Shown piece after piece: positions 1-7,643 of a DNA stretch of 18,523 nt. The number at the start of each line of letters is the position of its first letter. Within the stretch, counting starts at the first letter, position 1. The notes below the pieces were generated by a model. That model was not told the DNA's origin, searched no databases, and was given only the letters and a program-made list of their open reading frames with translations. A program made the translations under genes and the position numbers. Location: NCBI GenBank assembly GCA_938041705.1, contig CALISP010000048.1, forward strand, positions 1-18,523, written 5' to 3'. This DNA comes from an uncultured Cocleimonas sp. Its GTDB lineage: Bacteria > Pseudomonadota > Gammaproteobacteria > Thiotrichales > Thiotrichaceae.

Positions 1-1140
1 GTCAGTAAAATCAGCTAATAACTGCAAAACTGATCTAACTTCTATATCTTGGAAGTTTAAAGATAATTTTTTTCCTTTATAAGCTTTTTGCTTTTTAACT
101 AAAGGATTAACAATCTTCTTAGGTTTAACCTTTTTTAAATCTACTAAAAAGTCTCTACCGTCACGTGACGTGTCATATTCAAATGCTGAATTAGCACTCA
201 ATTTAATTTTTACATCTCTACCACTTCTTGCAATATCAATATAAGAAGCTGGAGTTGCAAAATCCAATACGTCAATCCGCTTCTTTGGTTGACGTGCCTT
301 AACATTCTTCAATGTTAAAACAATACTATTTCCAATTTTACGTGTTTCTACAACGGTTGATGGATGAGGCAATTTAATAACTGCACGCCCTCCTCCCTGT
401 TGTGTTCTTTTGAAATCCACATTACCCAACATACTTGCATGATGAGTTGCTCTACTAGGTGCTGGTTTAGGTATTACTCTTTTTTGAGCTGGCATAACCT
501 TAGGTCTAACAACATAATTACTTGCAACAGCCTGTTGTTTAACACTCTTAGTTTTAACAACTGGACCTGAAGCTTGATTAGCATATGCAGCTAAGCTTTG
601 TTGTTCAGCTCTTTTGCGTGCTTGATTACGTTGAACTGCAGCACGTCTTTGTTGCATTGCTTTCTTTTGTGCTGCAACTTGACGAGCCTTAACTTGAGCT
701 TGCTGCTGTGCTTTAGAATTGTTTTGAATAACAGGTTTTGCTGCAACTTCTTGATTATCATCAAAAGTAAGAACTACATTATTACCTTGCAGACTTGTTG
801 TGTACTTTGTAAGTTTATTTAAAGAAACCATTACACGAAGTTTGTTAGCTGCACCAGCTACTCTGACACCTTTAACTGACTTTGAATTCAATATTTTACT
901 TCGTTGACTCATCCCTCTAACCGCATCAGGAAAATCTAATACGATACTGGCAGGTTGCTTCATTATAAAACTCTTAGGTATACCTACTTTGCTATCAAAT
1001 TGTAAGCGTAAGGTTGATTTCCCAGATGCTTGAACAGCAGAGTCAACACTTTGTAAGCTTGCAGCTGCATAACTGCTTCCCGTAGCGAGCAATAACGCTG
1101 GTAAGCTTATGCCCAATAATGTGCGTGTAATAATTTTCAT
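1..1140 (-). CDS. pilQ: Type IV pilus secretin PilQ, N-terminal part (3' end beyond window)
   Basis: PilQ forms the outer-membrane ring through which the type IV pilus passes. The 380 codons present start at an ATG (1138-1140) and run off the left edge. Visible in order: a signal peptide (residues 1 to about 26, hydrophobic LLGISLPALLLA then SSYAAA); a first AMIN-type peptidoglycan-binding beta domain (about 28-130); a long Gln/Ala/Lys/Arg-rich linker (about 138-225); a second AMIN domain (about 237-337); and the start of the secretin N-terminal (STN) domain, with LSLNFQDIEVRSVLQLLADF at 359-378. The secretin pore itself lies outside the window. It follows pilP after 54 nt, the normal place for pilQ as last gene of pilMNOPQ. 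The ribosome binding site is weak (AAGAAATGGG). Family assignment rests on the AMIN-AMIN-STN order and operon position. Confidence 0.93.
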   Translation of the reverse strand, partial: MKIITRTLLGISLPALLLATGSSYAAASLQSVDSAVQASGKSTLRLQFDSKVGIPKSFIMKQPASIVLDFPDAVRGMSQRSKILNSKSVKGVRVAGAANKLRVMVSLNKLTKYTTSLQGNNVVLTFDDNQEVAAKPVIQNNSKAQQQAQVKARQVAAQKKAMQQRRAAVQRNQARKRAEQQSLAAYANQASGPVVKTKSVKQQAVASNYVVRPKVMPAQKRVIPKPAPSRATHHASMLGNVDFKRTQQGGGRAVIKLPHPSTVVETRKIGNSIVLTLKNVKARQPKKRIDVLDFATPASYIDIARSGRDVKIKLSANSAFEYDTSRDGRDFLVDLKKVKPKKIVNPLVKKQKAYKGKKLSLNFQDIEVRSVLQLLADFTD

Positions 1141-1194
1141 GTTAAATAACCCATTTCTTAAGTTTTATTTTTATTTTGTTTTACTGCTGATCAT

Positions 1195-1755
1195 TTATTC
1201 TTGATTCAAACTAATTGATATTTCTCTTTCTTCGAATCCACCTAAACCATTAGATACTGTCTCTATCATGCTCATCTTTACATCTGAGACGTCGACGATC
1301 TTTCCATAGTTTTGCCCAAGATAGTTTCCTGGCTTTACTGTTTGAACCGCGCCTTCAGGAATTTTTACTAGAGCCCATAAGGTCTTATCTTTTTCAACAG
1401 TTCCTACCATTCTTAAGCTATCTAAAGGAAACCCTTCTAGAAATTCAGGAACTCTAGTTGTATCTATATTGATACCATTATCTACAATTTGCTCTCGAAC
1501 TGTATTCGGAGCCAACATAGATTCATCAAAAGGATCCTTTTCATGATCAGGATACGCATAACGTAAATAGGGTTTAACTTCTGGAATCGGAGCAATTGGT
1601 GCTGCAGGCTTTCCTCTTTGCTCTGAAAAGTATTGATCTAAATCGCCCTTACCGCCATTACAGCCAGATAAAAGTAAAACAGATGCTATTGAAGTAACAC
1701 TCATTAATCTTTTAACTGAAAGATAATTAGAATTGTTTTTTGTTTTTGTTATCAT
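1195..1755 (-). CDS. pilP: Type IV pilus inner-membrane lipoprotein PilP
   Basis: PilP is a periplasmic lipoprotein that links the PilN/PilO heterodimer to the secretin PilQ. The 186-residue product has a hydrophobic N-terminus ending in a lipobox (LLLSGC, lipidated Cys32), a proline-rich disordered segment (about 45-65, with the family motif around RYAYPDHEKDPF), and a C-terminal beta-sandwich (about 95-186, including LRMVGTVEKDKTLWALVKIP and GNYLGQNYGKI). Its ATG shares an ATGA with the pilO stop, indicating translational coupling, and a GAGGAAA ribosome binding site lies just upstream. Met18 is a possible alternative start that would leave a more typical short lipoprotein signal. Length and motif order are ordinary for PilP. 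Confidence 0.94.
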   Translation of the reverse strand: MITKTKNNSNYLSVKRLMSVTSIASVLLLSGCNGGKGDLDQYFSEQRGKPAAPIAPIPEVKPYLRYAYPDHEKDPFDESMLAPNTVREQIVDNGINIDTTRVPEFLEGFPLDSLRMVGTVEKDKTLWALVKIPEGAVQTVKPGNYLGQNYGKIVDVSDVKMSMIETVSNGLGGFEEREISISLNQE

Positions 1756-2411
1756 CCGTTACTTTCCTCATCAACTTCATCTTCACTCAAGTATCGATAT
1801 GTTTTTATCGTAGCTTTAAGAGAGAGACGTGAATGTGTTTGCTCATTATTCTGTCTTCTTTGCTTCTTTTTTGGGTCTACTGCTCTGACAACTTCATGTT
1901 TTAATTGGATGTCATTAATAGTAACTATTCGAGGCAAAGCTGATAAATCACTAACAAAACCTGCAAGTTCTGCATAAGTTCCTATTGCTTCTATTTTTAT
2001 CGGCTTTTCAGCAAAAAATTCTTTAGATATTTCACTTTCTGGCTGAAACAATTCAATTTCTAAACCATTACTTAAACCCTTCTCAGATATATCCAGAATT
2101 AAGCCTGGAATCTCAGTATCGCTAGGTAACTGATCTTTTAAAGCACCAAAGGATATCTGCATTTCTTCTAGTTGCGCCTTGAATGCAGGTAATTGATTAG
2201 CTCGAGCTTGTTTTTTCTCGTAAGCTTTACGCTTATCTAATTCTTGTGCTTGTACAGTATCGAGAGCTGCTAATTGATCAACAATTACTAACTTATACCC
2301 AGCAAAAATAGCAGCACAAAAAACAACCACTACTGCACCAATCTTTATAGGCAGTGAAACGTTAGCCGGATCACTTAATAAATTATTGATTTCTGATGTA
2401 TCAATTGCCAT
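1752..2411 (-). CDS. pilO: Type IV pilus inner-membrane protein PilO
   Basis: PilO is a bitopic inner-membrane protein that pairs with PilN and binds PilP, aligning the pilus motor with the secretin. I start it at the ATG at 2409-2411, not at the in-frame GTG at 2430-2432, because AAGGAGAG lies 5 nt upstream of this ATG and the resulting N-terminus (MAIDTSEINNLL) looks normal. That gives 219 residues. Visible: a transmembrane helix at about 22-42, a coiled coil at about 45-90, and a periplasmic ferredoxin-like domain (about 95-205) with the typical FQPESE and IEAIGTYAELAGFVSDLSAL stretches. The tail is acidic (EDEVDEESNG). It overlaps pilN by 11 nt and pilP by 4 nt. Confidence 0.94.
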   Translation of the reverse strand: MAIDTSEINNLLSDPANVSLPIKIGAVVVVFCAAIFAGYKLVIVDQLAALDTVQAQELDKRKAYEKKQARANQLPAFKAQLEEMQISFGALKDQLPSDTEIPGLILDISEKGLSNGLEIELFQPESEISKEFFAEKPIKIEAIGTYAELAGFVSDLSALPRIVTINDIQLKHEVVRAVDPKKKQRRQNNEQTHSRLSLKATIKTYRYLSEDEVDEESNG

Positions 2412-2979
2412 CTTCGCTCTCCTTATCTTCACCTGAAGTGAGTAATTGAGTTACATTAAGTTTGAATGATCTCAAACGACTAGCATCATCTTTAGGATCT
2501 ACTTTAATAGTGTTTAAATCAGAGGAAGCCAACCAAGGAGATGCATTCAGTCTATTCATATAACTTGATACACGGGCGCTTGATTCTGCTTTCCCTTCTA
2601 ATTTAATTTTATTATTTTCTTGGACTAACTCAGTAAGATACAACCCTTTCGGTAAAGCGTTTACCATCTCATCAAATAAATGCACTATACCCGGACGTGT
2701 AGATTGTAGTTTTTCAATAACTGAGATACGGTCTAACAAGGCCTTTTTGTTAGCATCAAGCGTTTTAATATCTTCTAGGGTTTTATCTAGACGTTTTATT
2801 TCAGCTTGAATATAAGCATTTCGTTCTTCTTGATAAGAAATACGTCCTTCCATGTAAGTGTAACCTGCTCCAACAGCAACTACTCCAAAAGCAACAGCAC
2901 CTACAATAGACATAACAAACTGCTGTTGACTTTTCTTACGTGCAGCTTCTCGCCATGGTAATAAATTAATACCCGCCAT
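2401..2979 (-). CDS. pilN: Type IV pilus inner-membrane protein PilN
   Basis: PilN anchors cytoplasmic PilM to the membrane and dimerises with PilO. The 192-residue product begins MAGINLLPWREAARKK, carrying the conserved INLLPWR peptide (residues 4-10) that inserts into PilM. A single transmembrane helix follows (about 21-42), then a periplasmic coiled coil (about 50-95, heptad-like, Leu/Lys/Glu rich) and a small alpha/beta domain with the characteristic LFDEMVNALPKGLYLTEL segment (about 122-139). Its ATG overlaps the pilM stop by one base (TAATG), and AAGGGGGGT upstream is the ribosome binding site. Everything is typical of the family. Confidence 0.95.
   Translation of the reverse strand: MAGINLLPWREAARKKSQQQFVMSIVGAVAFGVVAVGAGYTYMEGRISYQEERNAYIQAEIKRLDKTLEDIKTLDANKKALLDRISVIEKLQSTRPGIVHLFDEMVNALPKGLYLTELVQENNKIKLEGKAESSARVSSYMNRLNASPWLASSDLNTIKVDPKDDASRLRSFKLNVTQLLTSGEDKESEDGN
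2417..2424 (-). promoter_or_regulatory. Ribosome binding site that decides the pilO start
   Basis: On the minus strand this reads AAGGAGAG, with 5 nt to the ATG at 2411. It is the strongest Shine-Dalgarno match near either possible pilO start and lies inside the end of pilN. No comparable site precedes the upstream in-frame GTG at 2432. Confidence 0.75.
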
Positions 2980-4031
2980 TATTCTACCCCCCTTAATGCC
3001 AACCCTGCAGGAACAAGCATGGCAGGAATATCGCTAGTAAAGCGAGCTGGATTAACTTTTGAATGTAAAACGACATTTGCAAAAGGATTTGCTAATGCAG
3101 TTGGAATACCAACTAATTCTTGTATTTGCTCATCAATACCTGGAATACTTGCACAACCACCGGACAATAATACTTTGTCTACTTTTTCATTTTGAGTTGA
3201 TGCATAGTAAAACTGCAAGAAGCGTTGAACTTGTCTGACCATATTTTCTCTAAATGGATCCAGTACTTCTGATACATAACCTTCAGGTAAGTTACCGTTT
3301 TTCTTAGCTAAACCAGATTCAGCATAAGAAAGGCCATAACGTTGTGAGATCTCCTCAGTAAGCTGCCTACCACCAAATACCTGCTCTCTAGAAAATACAA
3401 CTTTTCCATTTTCAAATACATTGATACCTGTCATTGATGCCCCAAAATCTACAGCAGCTACAACATCATGCTTCTCTAAGTCATTAATCATCGTCTTAAA
3501 CAATAATTCAACAGCATTTGATTCAAGGTCTACTATCTCGACATGTAAACCAGCCATTTCAGCAGCAGCAAGTCTAACTTCTACATTCTCTGTTCTAGTG
3601 CCTGCTATTAATACATCGACCATTTCTGAAGATGTTTCTGAAGGACCAAGCACTTCAAAGTCGAAATTAACTTCATCCATTGGATAGGGAATATATTGTT
3701 CTGCTTCTAAAGAAATTTGAGCTTCGAGTTCGCCTGCAGGTATAGAAGCCGGTATTGAAATAATTTTATTGATGGCCATAGAAGAAGGAATACCTAAAGC
3801 ACATCTTCGACTCTTGGTACGGCTATTTTTCACCGCCAGTTTAATAGCTTCACCAACTTTCTCTGCTTCGTTGATATCTCGCTCACTTGTAACACCATCG
3901 GGTAAACCTGATACAGCATAACTATCTACACGGTAGTCAGAACCTTTCCGAGAAAGTTCAAGGAGCTTTACTGCCGAGGAGCTAATATCTATACCTAAGA
4001 GGTTGCCGCTTTTCTTTGAGAAGGAAAACAC
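2979..4031 (-). CDS. pilM: Type IV pilus assembly ATPase-fold protein PilM
   Basis: PilM is an actin-like (FtsA-fold) cytoplasmic protein that binds ATP and the PilN N-terminus. It is the first gene of pilMNOPQ. The 350-residue product has the first phosphate motif (GIDISSSAVKLLEL, 13-26), the second phosphate motif (VDFGAS around Asp195) and the adenosine motif (LLSGGCASIPG, 288-298). The conserved EAEQYIPYPMDEVNFDF segment lies at 109-125. The start is GTG (4029-4031), preceded by AAAGGA eight bases upstream; no in-frame ATG lies nearby, and MFSFSKKSGNLLGIDI matches known PilM N-termini. It is transcribed divergently from mrcA across a 299 nt spacer that should hold the operon promoter. Confidence 0.95.
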   Translation of the reverse strand: MFSFSKKSGNLLGIDISSSAVKLLELSRKGSDYRVDSYAVSGLPDGVTSERDINEAEKVGEAIKLAVKNSRTKSRRCALGIPSSMAINKIISIPASIPAGELEAQISLEAEQYIPYPMDEVNFDFEVLGPSETSSEMVDVLIAGTRTENVEVRLAAAEMAGLHVEIVDLESNAVELLFKTMINDLEKHDVVAAVDFGASMTGINVFENGKVVFSREQVFGGRQLTEEISQRYGLSYAESGLAKKNGNLPEGYVSEVLDPFRENMVRQVQRFLQFYYASTQNEKVDKVLLSGGCASIPGIDEQIQELVGIPTALANPFANVVLHSKVNPARFTSDIPAMLVPAGLALRGVE

Positions 4032-4067
4032 AGAATATATCCTTTATTGTTATTATTTGTTTTGGTT

Positions 4068-4081
4068 ACCCTTAAAAGGGT
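4068..4081. repeat. Inverted repeat in pilM leader
   Basis: ACCCTT and AAGGGT arms (6 bp) are separated by two bases, with a T-rich stretch to the right. The near-identical palindrome ACCCTTAAGGGT recurs at 4480-4491 inside mrcA. It could be an operator or a hairpin in the pilM leader; the sequence alone does not decide. Confidence 0.5.
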
Positions 4082-4145
4082 TTTATTTTTGTTCTAATGC
4101 AATAATACTAACTCTCATTTATGAATTAGTCTAGAGCCTTAACCC

Positions 4146-4158
4146 TATGTGGCACATA
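4146..4158. promoter_or_regulatory. 13-nt palindrome, possible operator
   Basis: TATGTG and CACATA are perfect inverted arms around one central G, in the middle of the divergent spacer. The size and position suit a dimeric regulator binding site, but no known regulator consensus is matched (it is not a CRP site, which needs TGTGA-N6-TCACA). Confidence 0.35.
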
Positions 4159-4330
4159 CTTTGGACGGACGGTATAAGGGTACAAATTTTTAATTAATAA
4201 CAATTTTGATTAAATCATTTATATTTTTTACTTCTTAAACACTATTTAAATAGTAGCTAAAGCATCATAATAGTATTCTTTAGTTCTTTAAAATCTTAAT
4301 TAAAACTCATTCAACTTTTTAGAATTTGCT

Positions 4331-6904
4331 ATGGCACTAATACATTACATAACTAGATATTTATTTGCGCCACTGTTTTATTCTTTAATTTTGGGTTTAG
4401 CTATTGTTACAGCTATTTATTTTTACTATCTACCTCAAGTACCGTCAGTATCTGAACTTCGGAACACTCAACTAAACTTACCCTTAAGGGTTTATAGCAA
4501 TGATGATCAACTCATAGCTGAATTTGGAGAGTACCGACGACGCCCCATCACTTATGAACAAGTACCTGATGATTTACGTAATGCATTTATCTCAATTGAA
4601 GATTCACGCTTCTATGATCATAAAGGTGTTGATTTCAAAGGTATTGTACGTGCTGTAGTTTCTGCCTTTAAAAGTGGTAGAGTAACTCAAGGTGCAAGTA
4701 CCATTACAATGCAAGTTGCTCGCAATTTCTATTTAAGTAATGACAGAACAATGGATCGTAAGCTTAGAGAAGCGCTGCTAGCCCTAAGCATTGAGAATGA
4801 ACTTAGCAAAGAAGAAATTTTAGAACTGTATCTAAATAAGATTTTTTTAGGAAAGCGTTCTTATGGTGTAGGTTCAGCAGCTGAAATTTATTATGGTAAA
4901 AAAGTTGAGGATTTAACACTGGCACAAAGTGCCATGATAGCCGGCTTACCAAAAGCACCTTCGTCATACAATCCAATTACAAACCCGAATCGAGCTAAGA
5001 TACGAAGAGATTATATTCTCAAACGTATGTTTGAGTTGGATTACATAACTGAATCTGCTTTTAACGCTGCGCTAGCAGAAGATCTAAGCGCTACTATACA
5101 TACAGTTGAAAGTGAGACTTATGCTCCTTATATGGCTGAAATGGCTCGAGCTGATGCTATAAAAAGATTTGGTGAGGAAAATATCTATAAGTTGGGTTTG
5201 AAGATTTACACGACACTCAATAGCGCAGAGCAAAACAATGCTATTTCAACCTTGAGAGATAATCTTTTAAAATATACTAAGAGACATGGATATCGAGGTG
5301 CTGAAGATCAAGTTGTTTTAGGTACTTTAAAGAATACCGAAGAAAAGCAAAAAAAGTTAAAATCATACAAAGTCTTTGCTAAATTGTATCCTGCACTTGT
5401 TACAGCTATGGATACCAAAGAAGCGACATTAGAAGTTTACCAACAAAACACACCTGTAAAACTTAGTCTCAAAGAAATGGGATGGGCTAGAAAATACATC
5501 AATGAAAATAAACGAGGGAAAAAAATAAAGACTGTCGGTGAAGTTTTAAATTTAGGTGATATTGTCCGTGTTGAGAAAAATAATGAAGGAGTTTGGTATC
5601 TTTCGCAATTGCCTAAAGTATCAGGTGCCTTGGTTTCTATGAACCCTCAAAATGGAGCTATCGAAGCTATCGCAGGAGGTTTTGATTTCACCTATAGTAA
5701 GTTTAATCGTGCTCTTCAGGCCAAACGACAACCAGGGTCGAGTTTTAAGCCATTTATATATGCAGCAGCATTAGCTAAAGGACTTTCACCCTCGACAACT
5801 ATTGAAGACAAAGCTTTGGAATTAGAAAATAGTACTTGGGATCCTAAAAATTATGGTCATGAAGAAGGTGGCCCTACTAGATTGAGAGTAGCCTTAGCCA
5901 AATCAAAAAATTTAGTATCTATTAGATTATTACAACAAATTGGGCTTGGTTATGCCATGGGTTATGCACAACGTTTTGGATTTAAAAGACGTGCATTACC
6001 TGCTGATTTAACTTTATCCTTAGGAACTGGCTCGGCGACGCCATTAGAAATGGCAACCGCTTATTCAAGTTTTGCCAATGGCGGTTATAAGATTGAAAGC
6101 CACTTTATTAGAAAAATCTTAGATAAAAATAACACCATTATTTTCGAAGCAGATCCAGTTACTGTTTGTCCCTCATGTTTATCAAATAATAGTAGCAATA
6201 ACAAAATTGTAAATCATCCTGCAAAACGAATTATGAAACCAACTGTGCACTATCAAATTACAAGCATGCTCCAGAGTGTTGCTCAAGCAGGTACGGGATC
6301 TCGTACAAATAGATTAAAACGTACTGATCTTGCAGGAAAAACCGGAACAACAGACGATCAAAAAGATGCTTGGTTCTGCGGATTTACACCATCTAAAGTC
6401 ACCACTGTTTGGGTAGGGTTTGACAAAATAGCACCATTAGGTAAGAGAGAAACAGCAGCTGATGCCGCCTTACCAATATGGATAGATTTTATGAAGACCT
6501 CTTTAGAAGGTGAAAAACAGGTCGGCTGGAAAACACCCCGTGGCTTAATCGATGTTGTATTAGACAAAGAAACGGGCATGCCACCTAATGAATATACGCT
6601 TGAAACAATTACAGAAAAACTAACTCCAGATCAAATCCCTACCGAAGAAGAAATTCTTGCATACATGGCGAAGTATCGTGAAGACTTTATAGAGCAACAA
6701 GAATTAAGACAACTCGAAAATCTTGAGGGCCTAGATGAAGTTACTCGCCAAAGACAAATAGATAGAATTCGCAGAGAAGCAGCACAACGCGAAGAAAACG
6801 AAAGACGCAGAGAGCAAGCAAGACAAAGGGAAATAGAACGACTACGTCAATTGGGTATTGAACCTCCTGCCTCACTATTAACTCCACAAGCTAGAGTCAA
6901 TTAA
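4331..6904 (+). CDS. mrcA: Penicillin-binding protein 1A, bifunctional peptidoglycan synthase
   Basis: This class A PBP polymerises lipid II (GT51 transglycosylase) and cross-links stem peptides (transpeptidase) at the periplasmic face. The 857 residues match the family length. Order: a transmembrane helix (about 8-33); the GT51 domain with EDSRFYDHKGVD (catalytic Glu90) and QGASTITMQVARNF (120-133); an intervening OB-like domain (about 300-430); and the transpeptidase with SSFK (catalytic Ser470, Lys473), SKN (525-527) and KTGT (670-673). The final 90 or so residues form a charged Glu/Gln/Arg-rich, probably helical tail. Divergence from pilM is conserved in many gammaproteobacteria (ponA/mrcA next to pilMNOPQ). 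No strong ribosome binding site precedes the ATG. The last base of the TAA stop is the first base of a 21-nt repeat. Confidence 0.96.
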   Translation: MALIHYITRYLFAPLFYSLILGLAIVTAIYFYYLPQVPSVSELRNTQLNLPLRVYSNDDQLIAEFGEYRRRPITYEQVPDDLRNAFISIEDSRFYDHKGVDFKGIVRAVVSAFKSGRVTQGASTITMQVARNFYLSNDRTMDRKLREALLALSIENELSKEEILELYLNKIFLGKRSYGVGSAAEIYYGKKVEDLTLAQSAMIAGLPKAPSSYNPITNPNRAKIRRDYILKRMFELDYITESAFNAALAEDLSATIHTVESETYAPYMAEMARADAIKRFGEENIYKLGLKIYTTLNSAEQNNAISTLRDNLLKYTKRHGYRGAEDQVVLGTLKNTEEKQKKLKSYKVFAKLYPALVTAMDTKEATLEVYQQNTPVKLSLKEMGWARKYINENKRGKKIKTVGEVLNLGDIVRVEKNNEGVWYLSQLPKVSGALVSMNPQNGAIEAIAGGFDFTYSKFNRALQAKRQPGSSFKPFIYAAALAKGLSPSTTIEDKALELENSTWDPKNYGHEEGGPTRLRVALAKSKNLVSIRLLQQIGLGYAMGYAQRFGFKRRALPADLTLSLGTGSATPLEMATAYSSFANGGYKIESHFIRKILDKNNTIIFEADPVTVCPSCLSNNSSNNKIVNHPAKRIMKPTVHYQITSMLQSVAQAGTGSRTNRLKRTDLAGKTGTTDDQKDAWFCGFTPSKVTTVWVGFDKIAPLGKRETAADAALPIWIDFMKTSLEGEKQVGWKTPRGLIDVVLDKETGMPPNEYTLETITEKLTPDQIPTEEEILAYMAKYREDFIEQQELRQLENLEGLDEVTRQRQIDRIRREAAQREENERRREQARQREIERLRQLGIEPPASLLTPQARVN

Positions 6905-6924
6905 AAAGACACCCCCCTACTTTT
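6904..6924 (+). repeat. 21-nt dispersed inverted repeat, left copy
   Basis: Read on the plus strand this is AAAAGACAC, a C run (six Cs in all), then TACTTTT. The reverse complement is present without mismatch at 10658-10678. This copy starts at the mrcA stop codon. The outer AAAAG and CTTTT can pair, leaving a C-rich loop. Similarity stops sharply at both edges. Confidence 0.85.
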
Positions 6925-6925
6925 A

Positions 6926-6998
6926 GCATATGTTTCGAATATATATATGCAAAAATTTTTAATAGCCTTCTGATGAATAGCCTTATTCAAATAATAAG
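6926..6998. terminator. Weak hairpins between convergent mrcA and lspA
   Basis: Two short AT-rich inverted repeats: GCATAT/ATATGC (6926-6931 and 6945-6950), followed on the plus strand by AAAAATTTTT, and CTTATT/AATAAG (6982-6987 and 6993-6998). A third, CTTAAA/TTTAAG, lies at 7055-7069 just past the lspA stop. The direct repeat AATAGCCTT occurs at 6961 and 6976. Convergent genes predict termination here, but none of these is a strong Rho-independent terminator. I see no gene in 6905-7073. Confidence 0.3.
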
Positions 6999-7073
6999 AC
7001 TTAATACCCTGCTAATTATCTAATTAATTGTTCTTAATAGATTTACGTTTAACTCTTAAATTCTTTAAGTAAT

Positions 7074-7643
7074 CTAAGTTTCATCTTTGACAAAAAAACT
7101 TCCGACTACAAGAATAACGGCACCAATATTTATAGCAATATCAGCCACATTAAAAGTTGCGAAATGATAAAGCCCATCATGCCATTGACTTAAAAAGAAT
7201 ACATCCCAATCAGCATAAACATCAAGAAAATCAATTACTCTGCCATACAGCACACGATCAATTAAGTTACCAATTGCACCACCAAGTACTAAAGATAGAC
7301 TTATAGCGGTCCATTTTTCTTTCTGCTTAAGCTTAGAGAGCCATACCAAAATGACAACACTAACTATCGTAGCCAAAATAGTAAAAAACCATCTTTGCCA
7401 TCCACCTTGATCACCTAAAAAACTAAAAGCAGCGCCGTAGTTATAAGCCAAAGTAAAATTCAAATGAGGTATAACGGGAATAGACTCACCTCCCGCAGAT
7501 AATAATTCTAAACTTCCTTCAGCTGTCCATTTAGTGATCTGATCTATAAATATCACCACAAATGTAATCCAGAGCCACTTTAAAGGTGTACTTGGGATAA
7601 TACTATCGTCATCTTCAAAATCCTTAGCCGCATTGCTAAGCAT
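7074..7643 (-). CDS. lspA: Lipoprotein signal peptidase (signal peptidase II)
   Basis: LspA cleaves the signal peptide from diacylglyceryl-modified prolipoproteins in the inner membrane. PilP here is a likely substrate. I start at the ATG at 7641-7643 (189 residues), which overlaps the ileS stop by 8 nt. The in-frame GTG and ATG at 7664 and 7661 would lengthen it inside ileS without better support. Four hydrophobic segments are visible (about 22-38, 62-78, 86-104, 112-128, with a last at about 167-184 making the C-terminal helix). Conserved residues: Asp34 (FIDQITKW), Asn68 (AYNYGAAFSF), GNLIDR (125-130), Asp138 (VIDF) and Asp168 (FNVAD). The last two correspond to the aspartyl dyad. The loop between them is longer than usual, and the N-terminus carries a short acidic extension (DFEDDD). 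Confidence 0.95.
   Translation of the reverse strand: MLSNAAKDFEDDDSIIPSTPLKWLWITFVVIFIDQITKWTAEGSLELLSAGGESIPVIPHLNFTLAYNYGAAFSFLGDQGGWQRWFFTILATIVSVVILVWLSKLKQKEKWTAISLSLVLGGAIGNLIDRVLYGRVIDFLDVYADWDVFFLSQWHDGLYHFATFNVADIAINIGAVILVVGSFFVKDET

Larger units (their letters stand above)
4032..4330. promoter_or_regulatory. Divergent spacer between pilM operon and mrcA
   Basis: No gene is visible in these 299 very AT-rich bases. They must contain the promoters for pilMNOPQ (leftward) and mrcA (rightward), but I see no convincing -35/-10 pair on either strand. Three structures stand out: a hairpin-forming ACCCTTAAAAGGGT at 4068-4081, 37 nt upstream of the pilM start; a 13-nt palindrome TATGTGGCACATA at 4146-4158; and a further AAGGGT half-site at 4176-4181. 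mrcA has no clear Shine-Dalgarno before its ATG. Confidence 0.6.

Noticed and set aside
364..822. Plus-strand open frames opposite pilQ
   Set aside because: They are Cys/Ser/Leu-rich antisense translations of the basic PilQ linker, with no independent support.
2412..2432. Upstream GTG start for pilO
   Set aside because: In frame, but no Shine-Dalgarno precedes it, while AAGGAGAG lies 5 nt before the ATG at 2411.
4150..4165. Sigma-54-like promoter TGGCAC-N5-TTGGA upstream of mrcA
   Set aside because: The -24 element and spacing fit, but the -12 element is TTGG where TTGC is required, mrcA is not a known sigma-54 target, and the match overlaps a palindrome that explains part of it.
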